A stretch of DNA of 64,000 nt from Ruminococcus flavefaciens (GTDB lineage: Bacteria; Bacillota; Clostridia; Oscillospirales; Ruminococcaceae), in the NCBI RefSeq assembly GCF_900108555.1, contig NZ_FNWV01000001.1:448973-512972 (forward strand). Reading direction: 5' to 3'. The notes below the pieces were generated by a model, which did not search any database, was not told where the DNA came from, and saw nothing but the letters and a program-made list of their open reading frames with translations. Within the stretch, counting starts at the first letter, position 1; each line of letters begins with the position of its first letter. The position numbers and the translations under genes were made by a program. Of the stretch, positions 7,171 to 16,387 are shown in pieces.

Positions 7171-8856
7171 TTATACAGTATATTTGCCCATATCGAGCCT
7201 TTTCTCAAATTCAAGCTGTGGAAGGGGCTTATCAAACAGATATCCCTGAGCCATATGGCAGCCATTCTGTCGGAGCAATTCAAGCTGTGCAGGAGTTTCA
7301 ACACCTTCAACGATACATTCAAGTCCGAGCTCATTTGCCATAGCTACAACGTACTTGAACATGACACTTCTTGTGCTGTCCTGTGACTCTCCGTCCAGCG
7401 GGAGGAATATCTTATCCACCTTGATAACGTTCCACGGAACGACTCTGATAAGGTTAAGCGAAGAGTATCCCATACCAAAATCATCGACAGAAGTGCATAT
7501 ATTCTGCTCCTGCAATCCCACAACGACACGCTTGAGATCCTTGAATTCCACGTCAGTAGTCGTTTCGGTAAGCTCTATCTCTATGTATTCATGGGGTACA
7601 TTATGACGGTCGATTATCTCGATCAATTCCTTAAGAAGTTCGGGATTTATCATGTGACGGCGTGAAAGGTTCACGGAAACGCGCACAGCCTGTCTTCCTT
7701 CATCGAGCCATTTGCGTATGTGACCGCACACCTTGTCCAGCATATAATAATCCAGCTTGCATATCTCGTTTGTCTCTTCAAGAACAGGGATAAATTCCAT
7801 AGGCGGCACTATTTTTCCTTCATGGAACCAGCGGCAAAGTGCCTCTGCACCGCGTATCTCTCCCGTATCTATATTAATCTTGGGCTGATAGAATACAACG
7901 AACTCGTTATTCAACAGTGCCTCAGGGAATATGCTCTGGATACGTCTTGACCTTTCCTTGTCCGACATGAGCATATCCGAGAAGAATACGATATTGCCCT
8001 GTCCGCTGTTTCTTGCCACCTGATATGCATGCATTATCTTGCCCATAATATCGTTAGGCACACTTACAGTATATCCGTCAGGTATGCAGAACACGCCTGC
8101 ACAGCATGAGAGACGTACTGTTCTGCCTTCTTTGTCAACAACAACTATAGACTCGTTAAGATAATCGAGAAGATCGGGCAGGTCGTTCTGATCGCAGATA
8201 CAAACAAATGCGTCACCGCCAAGTCTTACAACGATACCGCTGTCTCCGACTATTTTCTCAACGAACTTATAATGATTGAAAAGCGCGGTATCTCCGCCTG
8301 CTCTGCCATAGTTTTCGTTTACTACGGCAAAATGCCTCAGATTATAGTTTACGGCTGCTTTTCCGTTAAAGTCGCCCTGATGTCCGTTCCATGTGAGATA
8401 TCTGAAAAATGTCCTGATGTTTTTAAAGCCCATGTCATCATAAAATGCAAGCTTTTCTGCCATGATCTGCAAGCGGTTGCGGCATACATATATAACAACA
8501 GTCCGCATAACAAGGTCAACCTTGAACATTTCCTCTTCTGTCAGCGGTTCGACCTTATCTGTCATATATACTGTCATAGTAGTTATGGACATAAGCTTAT
8601 TGACACAGCGTACTGTGTGGACAGGAGCTCCTTCTTCGCCCGTGTCATAGCTTATCATAGTTTCTCCATCGCCGCGCATTTCCTCAACAGGACTGCGATA
8701 ATAATTAGTTACACCCTTAGATAGACGGAACATTGCTGCTATTTCATTCAGAATTTTTTCTATACGCGGAATATCAGGCTTATCATTTGAGTTCTGAGTC
8801 AATGATGCAAGCTGCTCATACAATTTGTAAAAGCGTAATTCGCGCTCTGAATCCAT
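7171..8856 (-). CDS. GGDEF-EAL protein, probable c-di-GMP phosphodiesterase
   Basis: 561 residues from the ATG at 8856, which has GGAGGGG upstream. Residues 1-130 are a cytosolic sensor-like region without membrane helices. The GGDEF domain is degenerate at its active site (RLGGDAFVCIC instead of GGDEF), so cyclase activity is unlikely; such domains often bind GTP and regulate. The EAL domain keeps its catalytic set: GAEALCRW, the Asn of NLSRRH, EIELTET, DDFGMGYSSL, KVDK and EGVET. The protein should therefore hydrolyse c-di-GMP to pGpG in the cytoplasm. It stands alone as a transcription unit. The cyclase gene at 13453 is a plausible functional opposite. Confidence 0.9.
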   Translation of the reverse strand: MDSERELRFYKLYEQLASLTQNSNDKPDIPRIEKILNEIAAMFRLSKGVTNYYRSPVEEMRGDGETMISYDTGEEGAPVHTVRCVNKLMSITTMTVYMTDKVEPLTEEEMFKVDLVMRTVVIYVCRNRLQIMAEKLAFYDDMGFKNIRTFFRYLTWNGHQGDFNGKAAVNYNLRHFAVVNENYGRAGGDTALFNHYKFVEKIVGDSGIVVRLGGDAFVCICDQNDLPDLLDYLNESIVVVDKEGRTVRLSCCAGVFCIPDGYTVSVPNDIMGKIMHAYQVARNSGQGNIVFFSDMLMSDKERSRRIQSIFPEALLNNEFVVFYQPKINIDTGEIRGAEALCRWFHEGKIVPPMEFIPVLEETNEICKLDYYMLDKVCGHIRKWLDEGRQAVRVSVNLSRRHMINPELLKELIEIIDRHNVPHEYIEIELTETTTDVEFKDLKRVVVGLQEQNICTSVDDFGMGYSSLNLIRVVPWNVIKVDKIFLPLDGESQDSTRSVMFKYVVAMANELGLECIVEGVETPAQLELLRQNGCHMAQGYLFDKPLPQLEFEKRLDMGKYTV

Positions 8857-8915
8857 AACGCCCCTCCATTTCCTTTTTTTTGTCAAAAACATAATTTTTG
8901 CCTTTAATTAATTTT

Positions 8916-8944
8916 ATTATATACTATAATCGCAAAAAATGCAA
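8916..8944 (-). promoter_or_regulatory. Promoter of the GGDEF-EAL gene
   Basis: TTGCAT at 8944-8939 and TATAAT at 8921-8916 with 17-nt spacing on the minus strand, about 60 nt before the start codon. Confidence 0.65.
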
Positions 8945-9022
8945 TAGATAAAATATAAAAATGGTGGAAAATATGATTATTGTTATTTTAAAGTCAATAT
9001 TTACCATATTTATATCATTAAG

Positions 9023-9051
9023 TTGTAATAAACAGAGATACGTGTTATAAT
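9023..9051 (+). promoter_or_regulatory. Promoter of the LysR-type regulator gene
   Basis: TTGTAA at 9023-9028 and TATAAT at 9046-9051, 17 nt apart, 25 nt before the ATG at 9076. AAAGGAGG follows as ribosome binding site. Confidence 0.7.
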
Positions 9052-9075
9052 AATAAATAATAAAGGAGGAAGCAT

Positions 9076-9987
9076 ATGACCCTACAGCAACTTAAATACA
9101 TAATAATGATAGCGGAGACAGGCTCTATCACTATGGCGGCTGAACGCCTGTTTATCGCACAGCCCAGCCTTTCAAAATCCGTTGCGGAGCTTGAAAAGGA
9201 AATGGGCATAACTATATTCAACCGCAGCAACAGAGGTGTATATCTTTCCGAAGAGGGTACTAAATTCCTGTCATATGCGCGTCAGATAGTCGAGCAGGCA
9301 GAGCTTCTCGAAAGCGAATACAAAGCCGCTCCGCCGCCAAACAGAGCATTTGCGGTATCATCACAGCATTACGCTTTTGTAGTAAACGCCTTCGTTGAGC
9401 TTGTCCGCGAATACGGACGGGATAAGTACGAGTTCACTCTCCGCGAGTTGAAAACTGCCGAGATCATCGAGGACGTAAGGACTCACAGAAGTGATATCGG
9501 CGTACTTTTCCTCAGCAAGTTCAACCGTGAAGTTATCCGCCATATCCTGCAAAATGAGGAATTAAAGTTTGAGAAGCTCTTTACTGCAAAGCCACACGTT
9601 TTCGTCAGCAGGAGCAATCCCCTTGTGGGCAGAAAAAAAGTCACTCTCGACGACCTTAAAAGCTTTCCGCGTCTGACATACGATCAGGGCGTGAAAAACT
9701 CCTTCTATTTCGCAGAGGAGCTTCATATAACAGCTGAAAGCCCGAAAAATATCACTGTTTCGGACAGAGCCACCCTTTTCAACCTGCTTATCGGTCTGGA
9801 CGGGTACACCATCTCATCAGGTATCCTCAGTTCTGATCTCAACGGCAGCAACATCGTTTCCATACCTCTCGAAAGCGATGAAACAATGGAGATAGGCTAT
9901 ATAATCACTACCGACAGACCTATGAATGAGCTTACTCACCGATATCTCGAACATCTGAAAGAATATATCGCAAACTATTCTGTCTGA
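9076..9987 (+). CDS. LysR-family transcriptional regulator next to metE
   Basis: 303 residues. The N-terminal winged helix-turn-helix (residues 1-60) shows the LysR signature LKYIIMIAETGSITMAAERL followed by QPSLSKSVAELEKEMGITIF. The remainder is the periplasmic-binding-like effector domain. It lies about 100 nt upstream of metE on the same strand, so a MetR-like role (activation of metE by homocysteine, as in enterobacteria) is a reasonable inference. The effector domain could equally bind another small molecule. The gene has its own promoter and a strong ribosome binding site. Confidence 0.85.
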   Translation: MTLQQLKYIIMIAETGSITMAAERLFIAQPSLSKSVAELEKEMGITIFNRSNRGVYLSEEGTKFLSYARQIVEQAELLESEYKAAPPPNRAFAVSSQHYAFVVNAFVELVREYGRDKYEFTLRELKTAEIIEDVRTHRSDIGVLFLSKFNREVIRHILQNEELKFEKLFTAKPHVFVSRSNPLVGRKKVTLDDLKSFPRLTYDQGVKNSFYFAEELHITAESPKNITVSDRATLFNLLIGLDGYTISSGILSSDLNGSNIVSIPLESDETMEIGYIITTDRPMNELTHRYLEHLKEYIANYSV

Positions 9988-10025
9988 TATAGCTTTTAGC
10001 TATGGTACAGCATTTCTTTTTGATA

Positions 10026-10055
10026 TTAACACATTTCCGACAGATATGATATAAT
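10026..10055 (+). promoter_or_regulatory. Candidate promoter for metEF
   Basis: TTAACA at 10026-10031 and TATAAT at 10050-10055 with 18-nt spacing. The gap between the LysR gene and metE is only about 100 nt and contains no S-box or T-box structure that I can recognise. Confidence 0.5.
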
Positions 10056-10089
10056 ATAAACATACCAAAACATATCGGAGGAATAGGAA

Positions 10090-12363
10090 ATGAAAACAAC
10101 TATAATAGGATACCCAAGAATAGGAAATCTTCGCGAACTCAAATTCGCAAGCGAGAAATACTTCCGCGGAGAGATCACTGCTACAGAACTTGAAGAAGCA
10201 GCAAAAGCTATACGTTTATACAATCTTAACTTACAGAAAAACAGCGGCGTTGATATCATTCCGTCAAACGACTTTTCATTCTATGACGGAGTCCTCGACA
10301 CAGCATTTCTGCTGAACGCTGTACCTGAGAGATACACTTCTCTCGGACTTTCAAAGCTTGATACATATTTCGCAGCTGCAAGAGGCTATCAGGGTGAAAA
10401 GGGCGATGTAAAAGCATTTGCGATGAAGAAGTGGTACAATACCAATTATCATTACATGGTACCTGAGATAGATGATGCCACTGAAATAAAGCTTGTCGGC
10501 ACAAAGCCCTTTGACCTTTTCAGTGAAGCACTGGATAACGGTGAAAAAACAAAGCCTGTCATCATCGGAGCTTATACATTCTTAAAGCTTGCAAGATACA
10601 AGGGCACCAAAACAGCCGTTGACTTCATTTCGCAGACAGCTGATGCATATTCGGCACTTCTTGCTAAATTCGGTGAGCTTGGTGCAGAATGGATACAGTT
10701 CGATGAGCCTTCACTTGTAAAGGACATGACAGCTGACGACATAAAGCTTTTCAACGAGCTTTACAATAAGATACTGCCAAATAAGGGCTCATTAAAGGTC
10801 ATCGCACAGACCTATTTCGGCGATGTACGCGACTGCTGCAACTCACTTTGCAGCCTTGACTTTGACGGCATCGGTCTTGACTTTATCGAGGGCAAGAAGT
10901 CACTGGAGCTTGTTAAGAGCAACGGCTTCCCGAAGGGCAAGACTCTCTTTGCAGGCGTTGTAAACGGAAAGAATATCTGGCGCAACAACTACGCTTCAAC
11001 ACTTCTCATACTTGATGAGCTGAAAAAGCATACAGATGATATCGTTCTCAATACTTCATGCTCACTTCTTCACGTTCCTTGCACACTTGTAAACGAGACA
11101 AAGCTGGCTGAAAGCTACAAAAAGCATTTTGCATACGCAGAAGAAAAGCTCACAGAGCTTGCAGAGATAAAGAAGATAATTTCTTCCGACTCTCCTGCTG
11201 AAACAGTTGAATACCGCAATAATTCCGCACTTCACAGCGAGCCCAGATCAGGCAGGAACGATGCTGTAAGAAAGAAAGTTGCTGAATTATGCGAAAAGGA
11301 CTTCATCAGACTTCCCGAATTTGCAGAACGTGAGAAGATACAGAAGGAAAGATTTGCACTTCCTCTCTTCCCTACTACAACTATCGGTTCTTTCCCACAG
11401 ACTGCCGAGGTAAAATCCACACGTAACGCTCACAGAAAGGGCGAGATATCAGACAGCGAATACGAATTCTTCATCGAAAAGAAGATCGCTGAGTGTGTTG
11501 CACTTCAGGAAGAGATAGGTCTCGACGTTCTCGTTCACGGTGAATTCGAGAGAAACGACATGGTCGAGTATTTCGGTGAGTGCCTCGAAGGCTATATCTT
11601 CACCGAAAAGGCATGGGTACAGTCCTACGGTACACGCTGCGTAAAGCCGCCTGTAGTATGGGGCGATATCTCCAGAGCTAAGCCTATGACTGTAAGATGG
11701 TCTGTTTACGCTCAGAGCCTTACAAAGAAGCCTATGAAGGGAATGCTCACAGGTCCTGTTACTATACTCAACTGGTCATTCCCCCGTGAGGACATCTCCC
11801 TCAAGGAAAGCGCATTGCAGATCGCACTTGCTATCCGTGAAGAAGTTCTTGACCTTGAAGCAAACGGCATAAGCATAATACAGGTAGACGAAGCTGCTCT
11901 CCGTGAAAAGCTCCCACTCCGCAAGTCTGACTGGCATGAGGATTACCTCGACTGGGCTATCCCTGCATTCAGATATGTACACAGCGGTGTAAAGCCTGAA
12001 ACACAGATACATACACATATGTGCTACAGCGAATTTGCCGATATCATCAAGGATATCGATGATATGGACGCAGATGTCATCACATTTGAAGCATCACGTT
12101 CAGACCTCACTATACTTGATGTGCTAAAAGAAAACAATTTCCGTACAGAAGTAGGTCCGGGAGTTTATGACATACATTCTCCTCGTGTACCTTCAAAGGA
12201 AGAGATAAAGGCTGCCATAGGCAAAATGAAGGAGCGTATCCCTGCTGAAAAGCTCTGGGTAAATCCTGACTGCGGACTCAAAACAAGAGGAAACGAGGAA
12301 ACAGTTCCGAGCCTTAAAAATCTCGTTAACGCTGCGAAAGAGGCAAGAAATGAAAACTGCTGA
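10090..12363 (+). CDS. metE: Cobalamin-independent methionine synthase
   Basis: 757 residues, the normal full length of MetE. It transfers the methyl group of 5-methyltetrahydropteroyl-polyglutamate to homocysteine in the cytoplasm. The N-terminal barrel starts with the family signature [14 protein letters not shown]. The C-terminal catalytic barrel holds the zinc site, with the [10 protein letters not shown] segment (His and Cys ligands) and the late [11 protein letters not shown] and [10 protein letters not shown] segments, where the Cys is the third ligand. The start has GGAGG at a good distance. metF overlaps its 3' end by 14 nt, so methyl donor supply and use are co-expressed. Confidence 0.97.
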   Translation: MKTTIIGYPRIGNLRELKFASEKYFRGEITATELEEAAKAIRLYNLNLQKNSGVDIIPSNDFSFYDGVLDTAFLLNAVPERYTSLGLSKLDTYFAAARGYQGEKGDVKAFAMKKWYNTNYHYMVPEIDDATEIKLVGTKPFDLFSEALDNGEKTKPVIIGAYTFLKLARYKGTKTAVDFISQTADAYSALLAKFGELGAEWIQFDEPSLVKDMTADDIKLFNELYNKILPNKGSLKVIAQTYFGDVRDCCNSLCSLDFDGIGLDFIEGKKSLELVKSNGFPKGKTLFAGVVNGKNIWRNNYASTLLILDELKKHTDDIVLNTSCSLLHVPCTLVNETKLAESYKKHFAYAEEKLTELAEIKKIISSDSPAETVEYRNNSALHSEPRSGRNDAVRKKVAELCEKDFIRLPEFAEREKIQKERFALPLFPTTTIGSFPQTAEVKSTRNAHRKGEISDSEYEFFIEKKIAECVALQEEIGLDVLVHGEFERNDMVEYFGECLEGYIFTEKAWVQSYGTRCVKPPVVWGDISRAKPMTVRWSVYAQSLTKKPMKGMLTGPVTILNWSFPREDISLKESALQIALAIREEVLDLEANGISIIQVDEAALREKLPLRKSDWHEDYLDWAIPAFRYVHSGVKPETQIHTHMCYSEFADIIKDIDDMDADVITFEASRSDLTILDVLKENNFRTEVGPGVYDIHSPRVPSKEEIKAAIGKMKERIPAEKLWVNPDCGLKTRGNEETVPSLKNLVNAAKEARNENC

Positions 12364-13228
12364 ATTATTTGAACAAAAGACCGTTTTTTCACTGGAAGTG
12401 TTTCCGCCCAAGCCTGATGCAGATGAAAGCGTCATATACCAGACTCTGGAAGAGCTTTCAGACATACAGCCTGATTTCATCAGTGTCACATACGGTGCAG
12501 GCGGCGGCAAAAACGGCTGCAAGACCATACAGATAGCATCTGATATACAGAACAGATACGGCGTGGAAAGCGTTGCTCATCTGCCATGCATAAACCTTAA
12601 AAAGGAACAGGCTGTAGAGATACTTGACAATATGCAGAAATGCGGTATCGAGAATATCCTCGCGCTCCGCGGCGACAGAACAGACGATGCTGCTCCTGCA
12701 GGGGATTTTGAACACGCAAGCGACCTTATAAAGTTCATCAAAGAAAACTACGACTTCAATATCATCGCAGCCTGCTATCCCGAGGTACACCCCGAAAGCA
12801 CAGGTGCAGTGGACGATCTTAAATGGCTCAGATACAAGGTAGACTGCGGTGCTGACCACCTTATCTCACAGCTCTTCCTTGACAATCACAGCTTCTTTGA
12901 TTTCCGTGAAAAGGCTTGTATTGCAGGTATAAATGCCCCGATCGAGGCAGGTATAATGCCTGTTACCAACAAGCGTCAGATAGAGCGCATGGTGAAGCTC
13001 TGCGGTGTTGAGCTGCCAAAGAAATTCGTCCGTGTACTTGAAAAGTACGAGCACAATGAAACAGCTCTCCGCGATGCAGGCATTGCCTATGCTATCGACC
13101 AGATAACCGAGCTTATCGCTGAGGGCGTTGACGGTATACACCTTTATACCATGAACAATCCCTACATCGCACATAAGATATTCGATGCAGTACAGTCGCT
13201 CATATCTGTGGGTTCGCTCAGCAGATAA
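12350..13228 (+). CDS. metF: 5,10-methylenetetrahydrofolate reductase
   Basis: 292 residues, the full length of bacterial MetF. It reduces 5,10-methylene-THF to 5-methyl-THF with FAD, the substrate that MetE needs. Family motifs visible are SLEVFPPK near the N-terminus (catalytic Glu), [16 protein letters not shown] and the [11 protein letters not shown] segment. Its ATG lies inside the metE coding sequence with GAGG upstream, so translation is probably coupled. A strong terminator at 13276-13314 ends the unit. Confidence 0.96.
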   Translation: MKTAELFEQKTVFSLEVFPPKPDADESVIYQTLEELSDIQPDFISVTYGAGGGKNGCKTIQIASDIQNRYGVESVAHLPCINLKKEQAVEILDNMQKCGIENILALRGDRTDDAAPAGDFEHASDLIKFIKENYDFNIIAACYPEVHPESTGAVDDLKWLRYKVDCGADHLISQLFLDNHSFFDFREKACIAGINAPIEAGIMPVTNKRQIERMVKLCGVELPKKFVRVLEKYEHNETALRDAGIAYAIDQITELIAEGVDGIHLYTMNNPYIAHKIFDAVQSLISVGSLSR

Positions 13229-13275
13229 GCACTGTATATCTCATAACTGACAACTACATCTCCTATTCAACCATA

Positions 13276-13314
13276 AAAAAGAGATCAGGCTCATAATGAC
13301 CTGATCTCTTTTTG
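13276..13314. terminator. Terminator after metF
   Basis: AAGAGATCAGG pairs perfectly with CCTGATCTCTT around a 10-nt loop, flanked by A-run and T-run, so it can act in both directions. Confidence 0.9.
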
Positions 13315-13326
13315 TATCCGTATAAT

Positions 13327-13447
13327 TAGCCGTTGGCCTTTAGCCCTTAGCTGTTAGCAAATGTGTCGCCTTCGGCGAATAATTTAAATAATGTGAGCGT
13401 AAGCGAACTCCTTCGGCTAACGGCTCATGGCTAATGGCTAACGGCTT
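13327..13447. repeat. Composite intergenic repeat with GGCTAAyG-type inverted ends
   Basis: Two 32-nt arms (13327-13358 and 13416-13447) are imperfect inverted repeats of each other. Each arm is itself a run of about 8-nt near-repeats of the type GGCTAACGGCTAATGG. They enclose a 57-nt core beginning AAATGTGTCG and containing a small hairpin. The element sits between the convergent ends of metF and the GAF-GGDEF gene. The core start resembles that at 35762, although the arms there have unrelated sequence. Confidence 0.75.
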
Positions 13448-13452
13448 TCAAC

Positions 13453-14874
13453 TTACTGATAATGCCTTCTTCTGTCCTTGTCGGGGTGTTTGCGGTAATA
13501 CTCCTTCTTATCAACGTACATTATCTCATCTGCTTCGTGCATAGCTTTGCGGATATCATATTTTCCCGTGCAGAAAACCGTACCCACTGCAAAGCTCACA
13601 TCTGATGTACTGTTTGCAAAGGCGCGGAGCTGTGCAGTACACTGATCCAGCTTTTCCTGCGTTATATCCGAACACAGAACTATGAACTCGTCACCGCCTG
13701 CACGGTATACATCATAGTCACTGTATGCGATCTTCAGCAATGCTGCTGCCCTGCTCAGTACTTTGTCACCTGCAATATGTCCCTCGGTGTCGTTTATGAT
13801 CTTCAAGCCGTTGAGATCGGCAAATACCACACCCATTGTCTCAGGCAGCTTTACGGCTCCCGAAACGTATTTATCAACACGGTTGTTCATGGTGTTGCGG
13901 TTGTATACCTTTGTAAGTCCGTCAATACTGCTCTTTTCTTCAAGCTTTGAGATAAGCTGGTAATTGGCTATGACTGCGGCAAGCATAAATGAAGTAAGCC
14001 CCAGTATCTCCTTTATCTCGAACATCCTTGAAATATCGAAATCAGCCGCCCAGATAAAACCTACAAGCTTGCGGTTGAAGCGTATCTCATAAAGGATAAT
14101 ACTGGTGATACCATGCATCGTAAGCGACTCATACCATACAGGATCGCGCTCTTTAACGATACTGAGATCTTCAAGCAGCAGACAGTCGCTGCCGTCAAGA
14201 TCTTTTTTCCACGCATTAGCCACCTCAAAAGGTGTACTACAGTTCATACTTTTAGCTATTCCCATAAGATAATTCTCATTGATGCCGCTTTCATTTATGA
14301 ACGCACATTCCTGAGTTTTCTCATCTACCATATACAGTGAGCAAAGTCTTGAACCGCACAGCTTTCTCAGCTCTCCCATCGTATCAGCCAGCGATTTTAT
14401 GAAATCCTGCGTCTCATGGAGCTTTATGCTTATATTTATAACTGCTTCGGATACATCTGATGAACGCATTGACATAGCAGTTGAGTCTATCTCCTTCGAT
14501 CGGTTCATTATGAACAGTACATAAGCCGTTCTTTTTCCGTCCTTGTCAGGCCCTGCGTCTATACCCTCAGGAGGTGAGATAGGCAGATAAAAGCACTTGA
14601 GCCAGTAGCCGTGAGCATTTACATAGGAGTAAAGAGGTATATTTTCACTTCCGCATCTGTAACAGAACTGCTCGTGATTGACCTCAGAATAATACGCGCG
14701 CCAGGGAATACCGGGATAAAACTCAGGCGCATCGGGATTGCTCACAAGAACATTATGATTAGCATTATTCACCTGCATAATGCGAATTTCACCGAAACTT
14801 CCGTCAGGCATAATATCAAAAGAATATATGCTTACCAATCCGCTAAAGCTGTCAATGCCTTTCAGGTATTCCAT
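13453..14874 (-). CDS. Diguanylate cyclase with N-terminal PAS-like and GAF-like regions
   Basis: 473 residues from the ATG at 14874, which has GGAG upstream. The C-terminal 165 residues form an intact GGDEF domain: DGLTKVYNRN at its entry, ADLNGLKIINDTEGH, and RAGGDEFIVL as the active site. It should make c-di-GMP from two GTP. The first 150 residues look like a PAS-type sensor with a CYRCG pair, and about 170-320 look like a GAF domain. No membrane helix is seen, so the signal is cytosolic. Single-gene unit, divergent from the gene at 15167. Confidence 0.88.
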   Translation of the reverse strand: MEYLKGIDSFSGLVSIYSFDIMPDGSFGEIRIMQVNNANHNVLVSNPDAPEFYPGIPWRAYYSEVNHEQFCYRCGSENIPLYSYVNAHGYWLKCFYLPISPPEGIDAGPDKDGKRTAYVLFIMNRSKEIDSTAMSMRSSDVSEAVINISIKLHETQDFIKSLADTMGELRKLCGSRLCSLYMVDEKTQECAFINESGINENYLMGIAKSMNCSTPFEVANAWKKDLDGSDCLLLEDLSIVKERDPVWYESLTMHGITSIILYEIRFNRKLVGFIWAADFDISRMFEIKEILGLTSFMLAAVIANYQLISKLEEKSSIDGLTKVYNRNTMNNRVDKYVSGAVKLPETMGVVFADLNGLKIINDTEGHIAGDKVLSRAAALLKIAYSDYDVYRAGGDEFIVLCSDITQEKLDQCTAQLRAFANSTSDVSFAVGTVFCTGKYDIRKAMHEADEIMYVDKKEYYRKHPDKDRRRHYQ

Positions 14875-14917
14875 GTCCACATCTCCTTTTCCGATAAATA
14901 ATATCACTTTTTTACTT

Positions 14918-14946
14918 ATTATATCACATTTTGGTTTTCTTTTCAA
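14918..14946 (-). promoter_or_regulatory. Promoter of the diguanylate cyclase gene
   Basis: TTGAAA at 14946-14941 and TATAAT at 14923-14918, 17 nt apart, on the minus strand. Confidence 0.65.
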
Positions 14947-15011
14947 GCTATTTATATTAAAACAATTCCGGATCATTAATTTTTTCGGTTCATACCTCGC
15001 AGATTTTCGGC

Positions 15012-15129
15012 AAATTTTGCTGATTTATAAATAAAAATGTCTATTTTCTTAACATTATATCAAACCTTGACAATGGTATATAATTATGATATACTAATAT
15101 CATAATTTTTGGTAAATCAGCAAAAATTT
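15012..15129. repeat. Inverted-repeat arms flanking a promoter
   Basis: AAATTTTGCTGATTTA at 15012-15027 and TAAATCAGCAAAAATTT at 15113-15129 are complementary apart from one extra base. They are about 85 nt apart and enclose the promoter at 15067-15095. They could be paired binding sites of one regulator. Confidence 0.6.
15067..15095 (+). promoter_or_regulatory. Promoter of the membrane protein/SGNH operon
   Basis: Consensus TTGACA at 15067-15072 and TATACT at 15090-15095 with 17-nt spacing, about 70 nt before the start codon. Confidence 0.75.
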
Positions 15130-15166
15130 TGTTCGCTTTAAACATTTTAGCAAAGGGTGAGATAAA

Positions 15167-16387
15167 TTGAAGTTAAAAAAAATATCGTTTATTCTGCTTA
15201 TTTCAGCCGTAATGCTCAACATCTCGGGCTTAAAAACATACGCAGCCGAAAAAACTCAGGACGGCATAAAACTTGTCATATCTGCTGACAAAACAGACTA
15301 TGACGAAGATGATAAAATAATCGCAAGTATTACCCTTGAAAACAACAGCGGCAATGATATAACAGATGTTACGCTTGAAGGCGCAGTCCCCGATAAATTT
15401 CACCTTTCGGACGAAAGCAATGCTATACGCAGAACGACTTACCTGATGTCGGGAGACTCTGTAAGCTATGAACTCGTTCTCCTCCCCGATAAAAAAGAAG
15501 TCAAAAAGGCAGACAAAAAAGAGGAAAAAGCTGTCGTCACCGAAAAAAACGAGGTGCAGGAATTAAAAAATCCCGAAGATCCCGCTTTGAACAGCGATGA
15601 AAAGAACAGCAGCAAGGATAATAAAAACGCTGTTTCAATGGCTGAGATAATCATAGTGGGCATATTGCTCCTTGCAGTCAGCGGTGCTGTGGTGGTGCTC
15701 ATAAGCAAAGGCAAACACAAGGGCATTATGATACTTGTCTGCATAACAGCAGCAGGCTCTTTAGTTCCCGAATTAAAGGCAAAAGCCGTTGAGACAGAAA
15801 ACTATAACTTATCGGTCAGCGAAACTGTAACTGTGGCAGGAAAAGAGTACGAACTGACCGCAGTGGTGAGATACACTATGGACAAAACCGATATGCAGGC
15901 TGCTGTCGAGGAGTATTACGAGGACAATTCCGAAGAAATAGTCTCCGTTGAAGCTGTTGAAGAAAATGATTCCGTTTTCAGTGAAAAAGAAGCAATCAAA
16001 TTCATGTCGGAGAGAGGTTTTACCGAATATCCGCTGAAATACGATTACAGCATCGACGGAACTTATACCGATGAAACAGAAGCATCTGCGGAATCAGACG
16101 AAAAACACCCTATGTACATGACATATTTCATAGCCGAGGACGGTGCAGTATGGTCGGTATTCATCGTAGGCAGGACTATCGCTGCAAATCCTGCTTCATA
16201 CAACCTTGAATCCGATCTTGAGTCACAGGTGCTTGTCTCTGAAACAGATACACTTACAAGCTATACGGAAATGGGCAACAAATTCTATCAAACAATACCG
16301 AAAGAATCCGCGGTCAAATTAAAGGTCGTGGATCAAATAACAAGCCAAAAACTTAATGATCTAACGTATGAGGAGGTAATCAATTAA
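15167..16387 (+). CDS. Secreted/membrane protein with DUF11-like N-terminal domain
   Basis: 406 residues. The start is TTG, preceded by AAAGGGTGAG. A signal peptide (about 1-27) is followed by a beta-rich domain at about 30-105 (IASITLENNSGNDITDVTLE), the pattern of DUF11/CARDB-type repeats in Gram-positive surface proteins. A charged Lys/Glu linker, one or two hydrophobic helices (about 158-205) and a second beta-rich region follow. The rest has no recognisable fold. Its stop codon overlaps the start of the SGNH hydrolase by one base (TAATG), so the two are translationally coupled and probably act at the same envelope site. No function can be assigned. Confidence 0.65.
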   Translation: MKLKKISFILLISAVMLNISGLKTYAAEKTQDGIKLVISADKTDYDEDDKIIASITLENNSGNDITDVTLEGAVPDKFHLSDESNAIRRTTYLMSGDSVSYELVLLPDKKEVKKADKKEEKAVVTEKNEVQELKNPEDPALNSDEKNSSKDNKNAVSMAEIIIVGILLLAVSGAVVVLISKGKHKGIMILVCITAAGSLVPELKAKAVETENYNLSVSETVTVAGKEYELTAVVRYTMDKTDMQAAVEEYYEDNSEEIVSVEAVEENDSVFSEKEAIKFMSERGFTEYPLKYDYSIDGTYTDETEASAESDEKHPMYMTYFIAEDGAVWSVFIVGRTIAANPASYNLESDLESQVLVSETDTLTSYTEMGNKFYQTIPKESAVKLKVVDQITSQKLNDLTYEEVIN

